The notes under the pieces: generated by a model
Seen by the model: the letters and a program-made list of their open reading frames with translations, nothing else
What the model was told of the DNA's origin: nothing
The model's database searches: none
Position numbers and translations under genes: made by a program
NCBI RefSeq assembly: GCF_001899645.1
Contig: NZ_MKVV01000110.1
Span: forward strand, 1 to 62,828
Origin: Pseudonocardia sp. 73-21
GTDB lineage: Bacteria; Actinomycetota; Actinomycetes; Mycobacteriales; Pseudonocardiaceae
DNA length: 62,828 nucleotides
Direction: 5' to 3'
Shown: in pieces, positions 56,445 to 62,828 of the stretch
How the letters are laid out: each line of letters starts with the position of its first letter
Position numbering within the stretch: position 1 is the first letter of the stretch

Positions 56445-57365
56445 GTGGTGCGGCCGCCGGGGCCCTGGGCCCACCGCGAGATCTCGGCCAACGGCATCCG
56501 GCTGCACGTCGCCGAGTGCGGTGAGGGGCCGCTCGTGGTGCTGCTGCACGGGTTCCCCGAGTTCTGGTGGTCGTGGCGCCACCAGCTCACCGCCCTCGCC
56601 GACCACGGCTACCGGACCGTGGCGGTGGACCTGCGCGGCTACGGTGAGTCAGACAAGCCACCGCGCGGCTACGACCTGTGGACCCTCGCCGGGGACGTCG
56701 CCGGGCTGATCCGCGCGCTCGGTGAGCCGCGCGCGCACGTCGTCGGGCACGACTGGGGCGGACTGATCGGCTGGACGCTCACGGCGCTGCACCCGCGGCT
56801 CGTGCGGTCACTTGCGGTGCTCGCGGCGCCGCACCCGCTGGCCGTCCGGTCGGCGCTGCTGCACGATCCCCGCGGACAGCTCGTCGCCTCGTCCTACGCG
56901 GTGGGGTTCCAGCTGCCCCGCTGGCCCGAGCGTTCCCTGCGGGCCCACGACGGGGCGCGGATCGAGACGATCATGCGCGACTGGGCCGGACCGGGCTGGA
57001 TCGACTCGGACGACTTCGCGGCGGCCGTCGAGCACAACCGGCGGGCGATCCAGCTGCCCGGGGTCGCGTACGGCGCGATGGAGTACTACCGCTGGGCGTT
57101 CCGGTCGCAGGTGCGGATCGAGGGACGCCGGTTCGCGGCCGCCGTCGCGCGCCCGCCGGAGGTGTCGGTGCTGCAGATCCACGGCGCCGACGACCCGTGC
57201 CTGCTCGTCCGCACCGCCGAGGCGTCGCGGCGGTGGGCGGGGCCGGACCACCGGCTCGAGGTGCTTCCCGGCGTCGGCCACTTCCCGCACCAGGAGAACC
57301 CGCTCGTCGTCGACCAGTTGCTGGCGGCGTTCCTGAAGTCCGGGTCCGCGGGGCCCACCGCCTGA
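56445..57365 (+). CDS. Epoxide hydrolase-like alpha/beta hydrolase (EphE-like)
   Basis: 306 residues from GTG 56445, one base after the previous stop. HGFPEFWWSWRHQL gives the oxyanion HGxP motif, VVGHDWGGLIGW the nucleophilic Asp, and the late GVGHFPHQENP the His. An Asp nucleophile is typical of epoxide hydrolases and dehalogenases; AMEYYRWAFRS supplies one candidate ring Tyr. Orthologue of Rv3670 (ephE) by order. Confidence 0.9.
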   Translation: MVRPPGPWAHREISANGIRLHVAECGEGPLVVLLHGFPEFWWSWRHQLTALADHGYRTVAVDLRGYGESDKPPRGYDLWTLAGDVAGLIRALGEPRAHVVGHDWGGLIGWTLTALHPRLVRSLAVLAAPHPLAVRSALLHDPRGQLVASSYAVGFQLPRWPERSLRAHDGARIETIMRDWAGPGWIDSDDFAAAVEHNRRAIQLPGVAYGAMEYYRWAFRSQVRIEGRRFAAAVARPPEVSVLQIHGADDPCLLVRTAEASRRWAGPDHRLEVLPGVGHFPHQENPLVVDQLLAAFLKSGSAGPTA

Positions 57366-57374
57366 CTGGAAAGC

Positions 57375-57434
57375 GCCGACTCGCGCGCGGGAAGGTGCCG
57401 ACTCGCGCGCGGAGAAGTGCCGACTCGCGGGTGG
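57375..57434. repeat. Three tandem copies of a 22-bp repeat
   Basis: GCCGACTCGCG begins at 57375, 57397 and 57419 (period 22); the first two units continue CGCGG. The block lies between convergent genes, so it could end transcription from both. The shared core CGACTCGCG also forms the hairpin arm at 7697. Confidence 0.8.
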
Positions 57435-57438
57435 GGCG

Positions 57439-59013
57439 TCAGGCCTCGTCGCGGCTCAGCATGGCCTCCTCGAAGTCCAGGCGGCGCAGGACGCGGCGGA
57501 GCACCTCGTCGTCGATGGCGCCGGAGTCGCGGCGTTCCACGAACGTCGAGCGTTCCTCGTTGAGCATCTCCCGGCGCAACCGCCGGTAGGCGACGCTCGG
57601 GGGCTCGCCTGCCTCTGAGTCGGGGCGGCCCAGCTGCTCCCACACCGAGTTGGCGCTCTGCTGGGCCAGGTAGCGCAGCTTCTGCACCATGTGCGGGGTG
57701 CTCTCGGTGCCCTCGGTCAGCTCGTCCAGGCGCCCGATCGCGGCCTGCACGGCGTCGTACTGGGTCTGGGCCTCGGCGAGGACGTCGGCCTGGAAGCCCG
57801 TCTCGCGCACGCCGAGCCTGCGGATCACCGTGGGCAGGGTCAGGCCGTGCAGCAGCAGGGTGGCCACCGTCACGAAGAAGGCCAGGAACACGATCGTCTC
57901 GCGGCCGGGCACCTCGGCCGGGATCGCGAACGCCGCGGCGAGCGTGACCACACCGCGCATCCCGGACCACGAGATCACCGCCGGCACCTGCCAGGGCGGG
58001 CGTGGACTGCTGCGGCGCACCCGGGCAGACAGCACGCGCGGCACGTAGGTGGCCGGGAAGACCCACAGGATGCGTGCGACCACGGCCGCCACCGTCACGA
58101 TCACGCCGGTGACCAGCAGCGGCCCGATCGGGCCCGCCTGGGCGAGCACGGCCGTGAGCTGCAGGCCGATCAGCGCGAACACCACCGACTCCAGGATCGT
58201 GTCGCTGGCCCGCCACACCGCCTGCTCCTGCAGCCGGGTGGCGTAGCCGCTCTCGGGCGCGTGGTGACCCAGGTAGAGGCCCGCGACGACCACCGCCAGC
58301 ACGCCGGACGTGTGCGCCTCCTCGGCCACCAGGTACACCCCGAACGGCACGACGAGCCCCAGCGCGCTCTCGATGTTGGGGTCGTCGAGCCGGCGCCGGA
58401 CCGCGTGCACCACCCAGCCGATCGCGAGCCCGATCACGGTGCCCCCCACCGCCGCGAGCAGGAACATCCCGATCCCCGACAGCGGCGTCATCCCGGTGCC
58501 CGCGGCCACGGCGACGAACACCCGGAACAGCGTCAGGGCCGTGGCGTCGTTGACGAGGCTCTCGCCGCCCAGGATCGTCATCATGCGCCGCGGCAGGCCC
58601 AGCCGGCGCCCGATGGACAGCGCCGACACCGCGTCCGGCGGGGCGACGACGGCGCCGAGCACCAGCGCGGCGGGCAGCGACAGCCCCGGCACCACCCACC
58701 ACGCCACCAGCCCGACAGCCACGGCGCTGAACACCGGCAGCCCGATCGCGAGCAGGCCGATCGGCCGGACGTTGGCGCGGATCCCCATGTAGGACGACTC
58801 GAGCGCCGCCGAGTACAGCAGTGGCGTCAGAACGACGAGAAGGACGATCTCGGGGTCGAACTCCACGGCCTCGACGCCCGGCAGGAACGACGCGGCGATG
58901 CCGACGACCACCAGGACGAGCGGGGCGGAGACGTCGAGCCGCCGGCAGATCCAGGTGACCGCCAGCGCCCCGACGACCAGCAGGAGGAGGGTCAGCTCGA
59001 TGTTCATGCTCAC
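57439..59013 (-). CDS. Na+/H+ antiporter, CPA1/NhaP family
   Basis: 524 residues: about 12 helices (1-400) with CPA1 motifs VVAPPDAVSALSIGRRLGLP and ILGGESLVNDATALTLFR, then a cytoplasmic regulatory tail (about 400-524) rich in charged helices. The start may be GTG 59013 or ATG 59007. It is divergent from the UBP zinc-finger gene with only about 17 bp between the starts. Confidence 0.92.
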   Translation of the reverse strand: MSMNIELTLLLLVVGALAVTWICRRLDVSAPLVLVVVGIAASFLPGVEAVEFDPEIVLLVVLTPLLYSAALESSYMGIRANVRPIGLLAIGLPVFSAVAVGLVAWWVVPGLSLPAALVLGAVVAPPDAVSALSIGRRLGLPRRMMTILGGESLVNDATALTLFRVFVAVAAGTGMTPLSGIGMFLLAAVGGTVIGLAIGWVVHAVRRRLDDPNIESALGLVVPFGVYLVAEEAHTSGVLAVVVAGLYLGHHAPESGYATRLQEQAVWRASDTILESVVFALIGLQLTAVLAQAGPIGPLLVTGVIVTVAAVVARILWVFPATYVPRVLSARVRRSSPRPPWQVPAVISWSGMRGVVTLAAAFAIPAEVPGRETIVFLAFFVTVATLLLHGLTLPTVIRRLGVRETGFQADVLAEAQTQYDAVQAAIGRLDELTEGTESTPHMVQKLRYLAQQSANSVWEQLGRPDSEAGEPPSVAYRRLRREMLNEERSTFVERRDSGAIDDEVLRRVLRRLDFEEAMLSRDEA

Positions 59014-59030
59014 GAGGAGCAGGATGTCTC

Positions 59031-59306
59031 ATGATGAGCTGCGATCACACCATTGAATTCGAGTCCCCGTCCTGGGGCGAGCCCCGCCCCGGCGCCGACG
59101 ACGAGTGCCAGGACTGCGCGGAGCTGGGCGAGAACGTCTGGGCCCACCTGCGCATGTGCCTCACGTGCGGGCACGTGGCCTGCTGCGACTCCAGTCCGCA
59201 CCGGCACGCCACCGCGCACCACGACGCCACCGCGCACCCGGTCATGCGCTCCTACGAGCCGGGCGAGCAGTGGCGCTGGTGCTTCGTGGACCACCGCATC
59301 GTCTAG
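59031..59306 (+). CDS. UBP-type zinc-finger protein
   Basis: 91 residues (ATG 59031 or 59034). Zinc ligands are CDHTIE at the start, DECQDCAELGENVWAHLRMC, CGHVACCDSSPHRHATAHH, and HPVMRSYEPGEQWRWCF. In eukaryotes this fold binds ubiquitin's tail; in bacteria it occurs alone or fused to CPA1 antiporters, fitting its divergent NhaP neighbour. Its end overlaps the convergent trpS by 4 bp. Confidence 0.9.
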   Translation: MMSCDHTIEFESPSWGEPRPGADDECQDCAELGENVWAHLRMCLTCGHVACCDSSPHRHATAHHDATAHPVMRSYEPGEQWRWCFVDHRIV

Positions 59307-60277
59307 CCGGGGAGCAGCCCGATCGCCTCCCGGGCCGCGTCGACCCTCGCCCCGGCCCGCTCGCGCGCCCGCCGGGCGCCGTCGCGCAGCACCGTGCGGA
59401 CGTACCCCGGGTCCTTCTCCAGCTCCCGGTACCGCTCCCTGATCGGGTCGAGGGTGGCCACGACGGCGTCGGCCACCGCGGTCTTCAGCTCCCCGTACCG
59501 GTCGAACCGCCCGGCCAGCCGCGCCGGCTCGTCGCCGGTGCACGCCGCGAGGACGGTCAGCAGATTCGAGACACCCGGCTTGCGGGCGGGGTCGAAGGCG
59601 ACCTCGCCGTCGGCGTCGGTGACGGCGCGCATCACGGTGCGCCGCAGCACCTCCGGCTCGTCGAGCATCCGCAGGACGCCGGTCGTCGACGCCGACTTGC
59701 TCATCTTCGACGTCGGGTCGGCCAGGTCCATGATCCGTGCGGCCACCGGCGGATTCACCGCCCTCGGCACCGTGAACGTGGGCCCGTAGCGGCCGTTGAA
59801 CCGGATCGCGACGTCGCGGGCGAGCTCGACGTGCTGGCTCTGGTCCGCGCCGACGGGCACCTCCTCGGTGTCGTGGAGCAGGATGTCGGCGGCCATCAGG
59901 ACCGGGTAGGTCAGCAGTGAGAGCCGGACGTGTTCCTGGCGGCGGGACTTCTCCTTGAACTGGATCATCCGGCTCGCCTCGCCGTAGCCCGTGGTGCACT
60001 CGAGCAGGTAGTGCAGCTCGGTGTGCTGGGGCACGTGCGACTGGACGAAGACGAGGCAGGCGTCGGGATCGGCGCCCGAGGCCAGCAGCAGCGTCACGAA
60101 CTCGAGCGTGCGGGCGCGGACCTCGGCGGGGTCGTGGTCGAGGGTCAGGGCATGCAGGTCGGAGACGAACACCACCGTGTCGGCGGACTGCTCGGCCACG
60201 ATCGGCCGCACGGCGCCGATGTGGTTGCCGAGGTGCAGGTGGCCCGACGGGGTGAAACCGGTGAGTCGGCGAGGCAT
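59303..60277 (-). CDS. trpS: Tryptophanyl-tRNA synthetase
   Basis: 324 residues, the usual size of bacterial TrpRS. Class I motifs: TGFTPSGHLHLGNHIGA (HIGH region) and SKMSKSAST (KMSKS). ATG 60277 follows CAGGAG. A leader with tandem Trp codons and competing hairpins precedes the gene, so expression should rise when charged tRNA-Trp is scarce. Confidence 0.96.
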   Translation of the reverse strand: MPRRLTGFTPSGHLHLGNHIGAVRPIVAEQSADTVVFVSDLHALTLDHDPAEVRARTLEFVTLLLASGADPDACLVFVQSHVPQHTELHYLLECTTGYGEASRMIQFKEKSRRQEHVRLSLLTYPVLMAADILLHDTEEVPVGADQSQHVELARDVAIRFNGRYGPTFTVPRAVNPPVAARIMDLADPTSKMSKSASTTGVLRMLDEPEVLRRTVMRAVTDADGEVAFDPARKPGVSNLLTVLAACTGDEPARLAGRFDRYGELKTAVADAVVATLDPIRERYRELEKDPGYVRTVLRDGARRARERAGARVDAAREAIGLLPG

Positions 60278-60330
60278 GGTCAGCTCCTGGAGCGAGGGAC
60301 CGCCCACCCGGGGAGGAGCCGGAAACGCCA

Positions 60331-60410
60331 CGCGGCCGCCCTGGTGGGGGCGGCCGCGAGGGGGAGGTGGGTACGCGGAGAGGTGGTGCCGCCCGTCAGG
60401 GGCGCCACCA
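60331..60410 (-). promoter_or_regulatory. Tryptophan attenuator before trpS
   Basis: Segments on the minus strand: 1:2 hairpin (60409-60382) whose first arm contains the two Trp codons; segment 2 GGGCGGC (60394-60388) can instead pair with GCCGCCC of segment 3 (60354-60348); 3:4 is a perfect 10-bp hairpin (60358-60349 with 60340-60331) followed by GTTTCC. This is the full logic of a ribosome-stalling attenuator. Confidence 0.8.
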
Positions 60411-60434
60411 GCCGAGCCGGGCTGCGGTCCGCAT
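60396..60434 (-). CDS. Trp-Trp leader peptide of trpS
   Basis: A 12-residue peptide, MRTAARLGWWRP, with adjacent TGG TGG codons; the stop falls in the loop of the 1:2 hairpin. No Shine-Dalgarno, but TAGCCT (60448-60443) ends eight bases before the ATG, so it is probably translated from a leaderless mRNA. Tandem Trp codons in a genome where Trp is rare make chance unlikely. Confidence 0.8.
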   Translation of the reverse strand: MRTAARLGWWRP

Positions 60435-61010
60435 GACCGGGGAGGCTATCAGCGCGCAGCCGCCTCGGGCACCTCTCACCGCGGAGCAGATCGGGCGGTT
60501 GCTCGACGAGACCGCGCCCGTCGACCGGGAGGGACCGACCCGGATCCTCGACGAGGACGCCCCGGTGCCCGCGGAGCCGGCCTGCGACGGGCGTGCCGGC
60601 GTCGTCCTGCCGGCCGGGGCCACCGGTTGACCCCGGTCGCGGGTGTCCGCGCGGCTCGACGGGCTGTTCGGCGGCGGCGCGATCCACGTCGAGATCGATC
60701 TCTCGGCCCTGCTGTTCGGGTTCCACTCCGGAGCGTACGTGTGGTCGACCGTGGCCCCGGGCGATCTGGAGACCGCCGGGCACGCGTTGTCGCTGCACCC
60801 GGAGACGGGCTCCGCGGCCACCGTCACGGGCGCCGCGAGCCCGATGGCGGTGGTGAACTACCGCGACACCGAGGAGCTCTACCGGTTCGTGACGACGAAG
60901 GTCGGCGCGCTGCCCGCCGTGCGCCAGGCCGAGGTCGTGCCGGTGTTGCTACGGGTCGAACAGGCCGGAACGCGCTGCGGGGCGACCGGTCGGGGCTCCC
61001 GCCGCGCCGG
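60433..61010 (+). pseudogene. Lrp/AsnC-family regulator remnant
   Basis: From 60643 the frame encodes a good AsnC ligand domain: VSARLDGLFGGGAIHVEIDL, TVAPGDLETAGHALSLHPET, YRDTEELYRFVTTKVGALPA and VPVLLRVEQAGT. Upstream in the same frame are poorly conserved HTH-like residues (LTAEQIGRLLDETAP) and an in-frame TGA at 60628-60630. No stop follows the domain's normal end; the frame runs into the antisense of the next gene. The first 65 codons also overlap the trpS leader promoter. Probably inactive. Confidence 0.65.
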
Positions 61011-61011
61011 A

Positions 61012-61284
61012 TCAGCTGGCGCCCGCGGCCCGGACGACGAGCGCGATCACGAAGCCGAGGAAGCCCAGGACGCCGACGATCATCAGCACCTTGGCCGGCA
61101 GCGGCACGGTCCCCGTGTCCTTCACGCCGCGGGCGGCGAGCAGGTTGCCGACGCCGATCAGCGCCATGCTCAGCGGGGCGACCCACAGGAACACGAACAC
61201 CGATCCGACCGCGAGGACGAGGGCGGCCGCACCCGCGAACTGGTGTGAGCGCACGCGGCGGGTGCGGTCGTCGATGTCGGTCAC
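61012..61284 (-). CDS. Small two-helix membrane protein
   Basis: 90 residues from GTG 61284, which overlaps the stop of the phosphodiesterase gene as GTGA. Two to three hydrophobic segments (AGAAALVLAVGSVFVFLWVA, and LMIVGVLGFLGFVIALVV at the end). No family recognised. Translational coupling suggests a membrane partner of the phosphodiesterase. Confidence 0.75.
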   Translation of the reverse strand: MTDIDDRTRRVRSHQFAGAAALVLAVGSVFVFLWVAPLSMALIGVGNLLAARGVKDTGTVPLPAKVLMIVGVLGFLGFVIALVVRAAGAS

Positions 61285-62363
61285 CCGGCCATCATCCACG
61301 ACTCCCTGAGGAGTCGTCCTCGCAGGTCACGCGCCGCCACCGCGGTGTCCGGGTTGTCCGTGAACATCCCGTCGACGCCCGCGGCCAGGAACGCCGCGTA
61401 CTCACCGAAGACGTCGCCGTAGCCAGAGGGGTCGTCACCGCGGCGCAGGTCGGCCGGCAGGAAGTGGTTCTCGTTGCGGAACGTGTACGGGTGCACCAGC
61501 AGCCCGGCCGCGTGCGCGTCGGCGACGAGCGAGGTGGGGGTGCCCAGCTTGCCGTCGGCGTCGCGGGGGATCACGAGGTCCTTGTCGGGGCCCAGCCCGT
61601 CGGCGTAGCCGGCGATCTCCGCGAGGCCCTCCGGCGTCACGAGGTCCTCGGTGGTGCGGGGGTCGCCCGTGGCCACGAGGTCGGCCGGGACGGTGCCTTG
61701 CTCCACGAGCTGGGTGATCGGCACGCTGAGCTCCTCGCGCACGGTGCGCAGGAACGCCGTCTCGAACGACTCGACCACCACCGCGCCGTCGGGGGAGTCC
61801 ACGCCGGCGTCGCGGAGCGCACGCACCACAGCGTGCTCCAGCGGCAGCCCGGCGGCGGCGAAGTAGGTGGGGTTCTTGATCTCGGCGTAGATCCCGATCC
61901 GGCGGTCCAGACGCGCCGAGAGCCGTGCGCACAACGCCAGGACCTCCTCGAACGTGGCGATGCCGTAGTGCCCGTCGTAGATCGTGTTGTTGCGCCGGAC
62001 GTGGGGGAGCCGCTCGACGGCGCGCAACGTCCGCAGCTCGGCGAGGGTGAAGTCCTCCACGAACCAGCCGTCGTGCACCTCGCCGTCGACGGTCCTGGTG
62101 GTGCGCCGGTCGGCGAACTCGGGCCGCGAGGCGACGTCGGTGGTGCCGCCGATCTCGGGCTCGTGCCGCGTGACGAGCGCGCCGTCGGCGGTGATCACGA
62201 GGTCGGGCTCGACGTAGTCGGCGCCCATCCACGCGGCCAGCTCGTACGAGGCCAGGGTGTGCTCGGGCCGGTAACCGGACGCGCCGCGGTGGCCGATCAC
62301 TACGGGGGTGCGTTCAACGAGGGCCGTGCCGGTACCGCGAGTGGGTCGGGGTCTGGGATCCAC
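61281..62363 (-). CDS. Glycerophosphodiester phosphodiesterase
   Basis: About 360 residues with GDPD motifs PVVIGHRGASGYRPEHTLAS, GADYVEPDLVITADG with metal-binding Glu and Asp, TRHEPEIGGTTDV and IYAEIKNPTYF. The typical insertion between the first strands is present. No signal peptide. It releases sn-glycerol-3-phosphate from deacylated phospholipids. The start is uncertain: GTG 62363 or ATG 62423. Confidence 0.9.
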   Translation of the reverse strand: MDPRPRPTRGTGTALVERTPVVIGHRGASGYRPEHTLASYELAAWMGADYVEPDLVITADGALVTRHEPEIGGTTDVASRPEFADRRTTRTVDGEVHDGWFVEDFTLAELRTLRAVERLPHVRRNNTIYDGHYGIATFEEVLALCARLSARLDRRIGIYAEIKNPTYFAAAGLPLEHAVVRALRDAGVDSPDGAVVVESFETAFLRTVREELSVPITQLVEQGTVPADLVATGDPRTTEDLVTPEGLAEIAGYADGLGPDKDLVIPRDADGKLGTPTSLVADAHAAGLLVHPYTFRNENHFLPADLRRGDDPSGYGDVFGEYAAFLAAGVDGMFTDNPDTAVAARDLRGRLLRESWMMAG

Positions 62364-62486
62364 GGCGAGGAGTGTGCCCGCACGGCGCGGCGGCCACATC
62401 GCCGTGCGGCGTCGGACGCACATCGATGGAGTGAACGGCCGACGCGGGCGTCGGAGGTGATCAGGGGGGATCTAGGCTTTCGAGCC

Positions 62487-62828
62487 GTGCGCGTCCTGGT
62501 AGTGGGATCCGGTGCCCGAGAGCACTCCATCGTCCTCGCTTTGGCGCAGGACCCGCAGGTGACGGCACTCGCGTGCGCACCAGGCAACGCGGGGACGGTC
62601 GCGGTGGCCGAGCAGCGCGGTCTCGACGTCGGGGACCCGGCTGCCGTGGCCGCGCTGGCGCTGGACTGGGAGGCCGACCTCGTCGTGATCGGCGCCGAGG
62701 CGCCACTGGTGGCCGGCGTGGCCGACGCCGTGCGCGCCGCCGGGGTGGCGTGCTTCGGCCCCACCGCGGAGGCCGCCCGCATCGAGGGCTCCAAGACGTT
62801 CGCGAAGGACGTCATGGCTGCGGCGGGG
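62487..62828 (+). CDS. purD: Phosphoribosylamine-glycine ligase, 5' part
   Basis: The first 114 codons run to the window's end. GTG 62487 begins RVLVVGSGAREHSIVLALAQ, the PurD ATP-grasp N-terminal domain, and DLVVIGAEAPLVAGVADAVR plus CFGPTAEAARIEGSKTFAKD follow. It catalyses the second step of purine synthesis. TAGGCT eight bases upstream and no Shine-Dalgarno suggest a leaderless mRNA. Confidence 0.95.
   Translation, partial: MRVLVVGSGAREHSIVLALAQDPQVTALACAPGNAGTVAVAEQRGLDVGDPAAVAALALDWEADLVVIGAEAPLVAGVADAVRAAGVACFGPTAEAARIEGSKTFAKDVMAAAG

Noticed and set aside
57375..57434. CRISPR or attachment site
   Set aside because: Three direct 22-bp tandem units without spacers, integrase or tRNA.
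60433..60630. Independent 65-residue protein
   Set aside because: It continues in frame past a TGA into an AsnC domain and overlaps the trpS leader, so it is better read as part of a pseudogene.

Overview
The window is a piece of a high-GC actinobacterial chromosome. It has frequent GTG starts, ATGA/GTGA gene overlaps, leaderless genes with a TANNNT box 6-8 nt before the start codon, an F420-type oxidoreductase and a 6C RNA. From position 32.9 kb to 57.4 kb the gene order follows the Mycobacterium tuberculosis Rv3646c-Rv3670 segment: topA, an Rv3647c-like gene, a helicase, a Tad pilus locus, an HAD phosphatase, an Rv3662c-like gene, acs and an ephE-like gene. The large amount of extra catabolic content fits a soil member of the Pseudonocardiaceae, probably Pseudonocardia; the genus is inferred, not proven.

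Left part (0-31 kb), accessory metabolism. An alpha-glucoside module (GH13 enzyme, two permeases, binding lipoprotein, LacI regulator, shared-type ATPase) has a visible LacI operator and a terminator between binding protein and permeases. Then come an ACT-GNAT protein, Ohr, an S9 peptidase, two frameshifted small genes, a double-hotdog thioesterase and a MacAB-like exporter with two secreted or anchored accessory proteins. Next are several regulator/enzyme pairs whose operators can be seen: AraC with a Baeyer-Villiger monooxygenase and a MetX-like hydrolase; ROK with a DUF1479 dioxygenase-like gene; TetR with an F420/LLM oxidoreductase; GntR with an FAH hydrolase, an alpha/beta hydrolase and an amidohydrolase in an overlapping operon.

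Middle (31-51 kb), conserved core. It holds tRNA-Pro(CGG) beside a decayed GyrI-like gene, a metallophosphoesterase, YqeY, TopA, a conserved gene under a LexA-like box, a K+-insensitive H+-pyrophosphatase, an MrfA-type helicase and a seven-gene Tad/Flp pilus operon. Two non-coding RNAs sit where M. tuberculosis has B11/6C and Ms1 (MTS2823): a clear 6C RNA at 48.9 kb and a promoter-hairpin-terminator unit at 50.0-50.26 kb that I propose is the Ms1/6S-like RNA.

Right part (51-62.8 kb). Acetate uptake and activation (SatP-type transporter, Acs), ArfB, NhaA, a holin-like membrane protein, an epoxide hydrolase-like protein, an NhaP-type antiporter divergent from a UBP zinc-finger protein, TrpRS preceded by a tryptophan attenuator with a leaderless Trp-Trp leader peptide, an AsnC-family pseudogene, a glycerophosphodiester phosphodiesterase and the start of purD.

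A cross-cutting observation: at least four otherwise intact genes carry what looks like one missing base, and a TadE-like gene lacks a stop codon in all frames. Either the assembly has deletion errors or the strain has an unusual load of young frameshifts.
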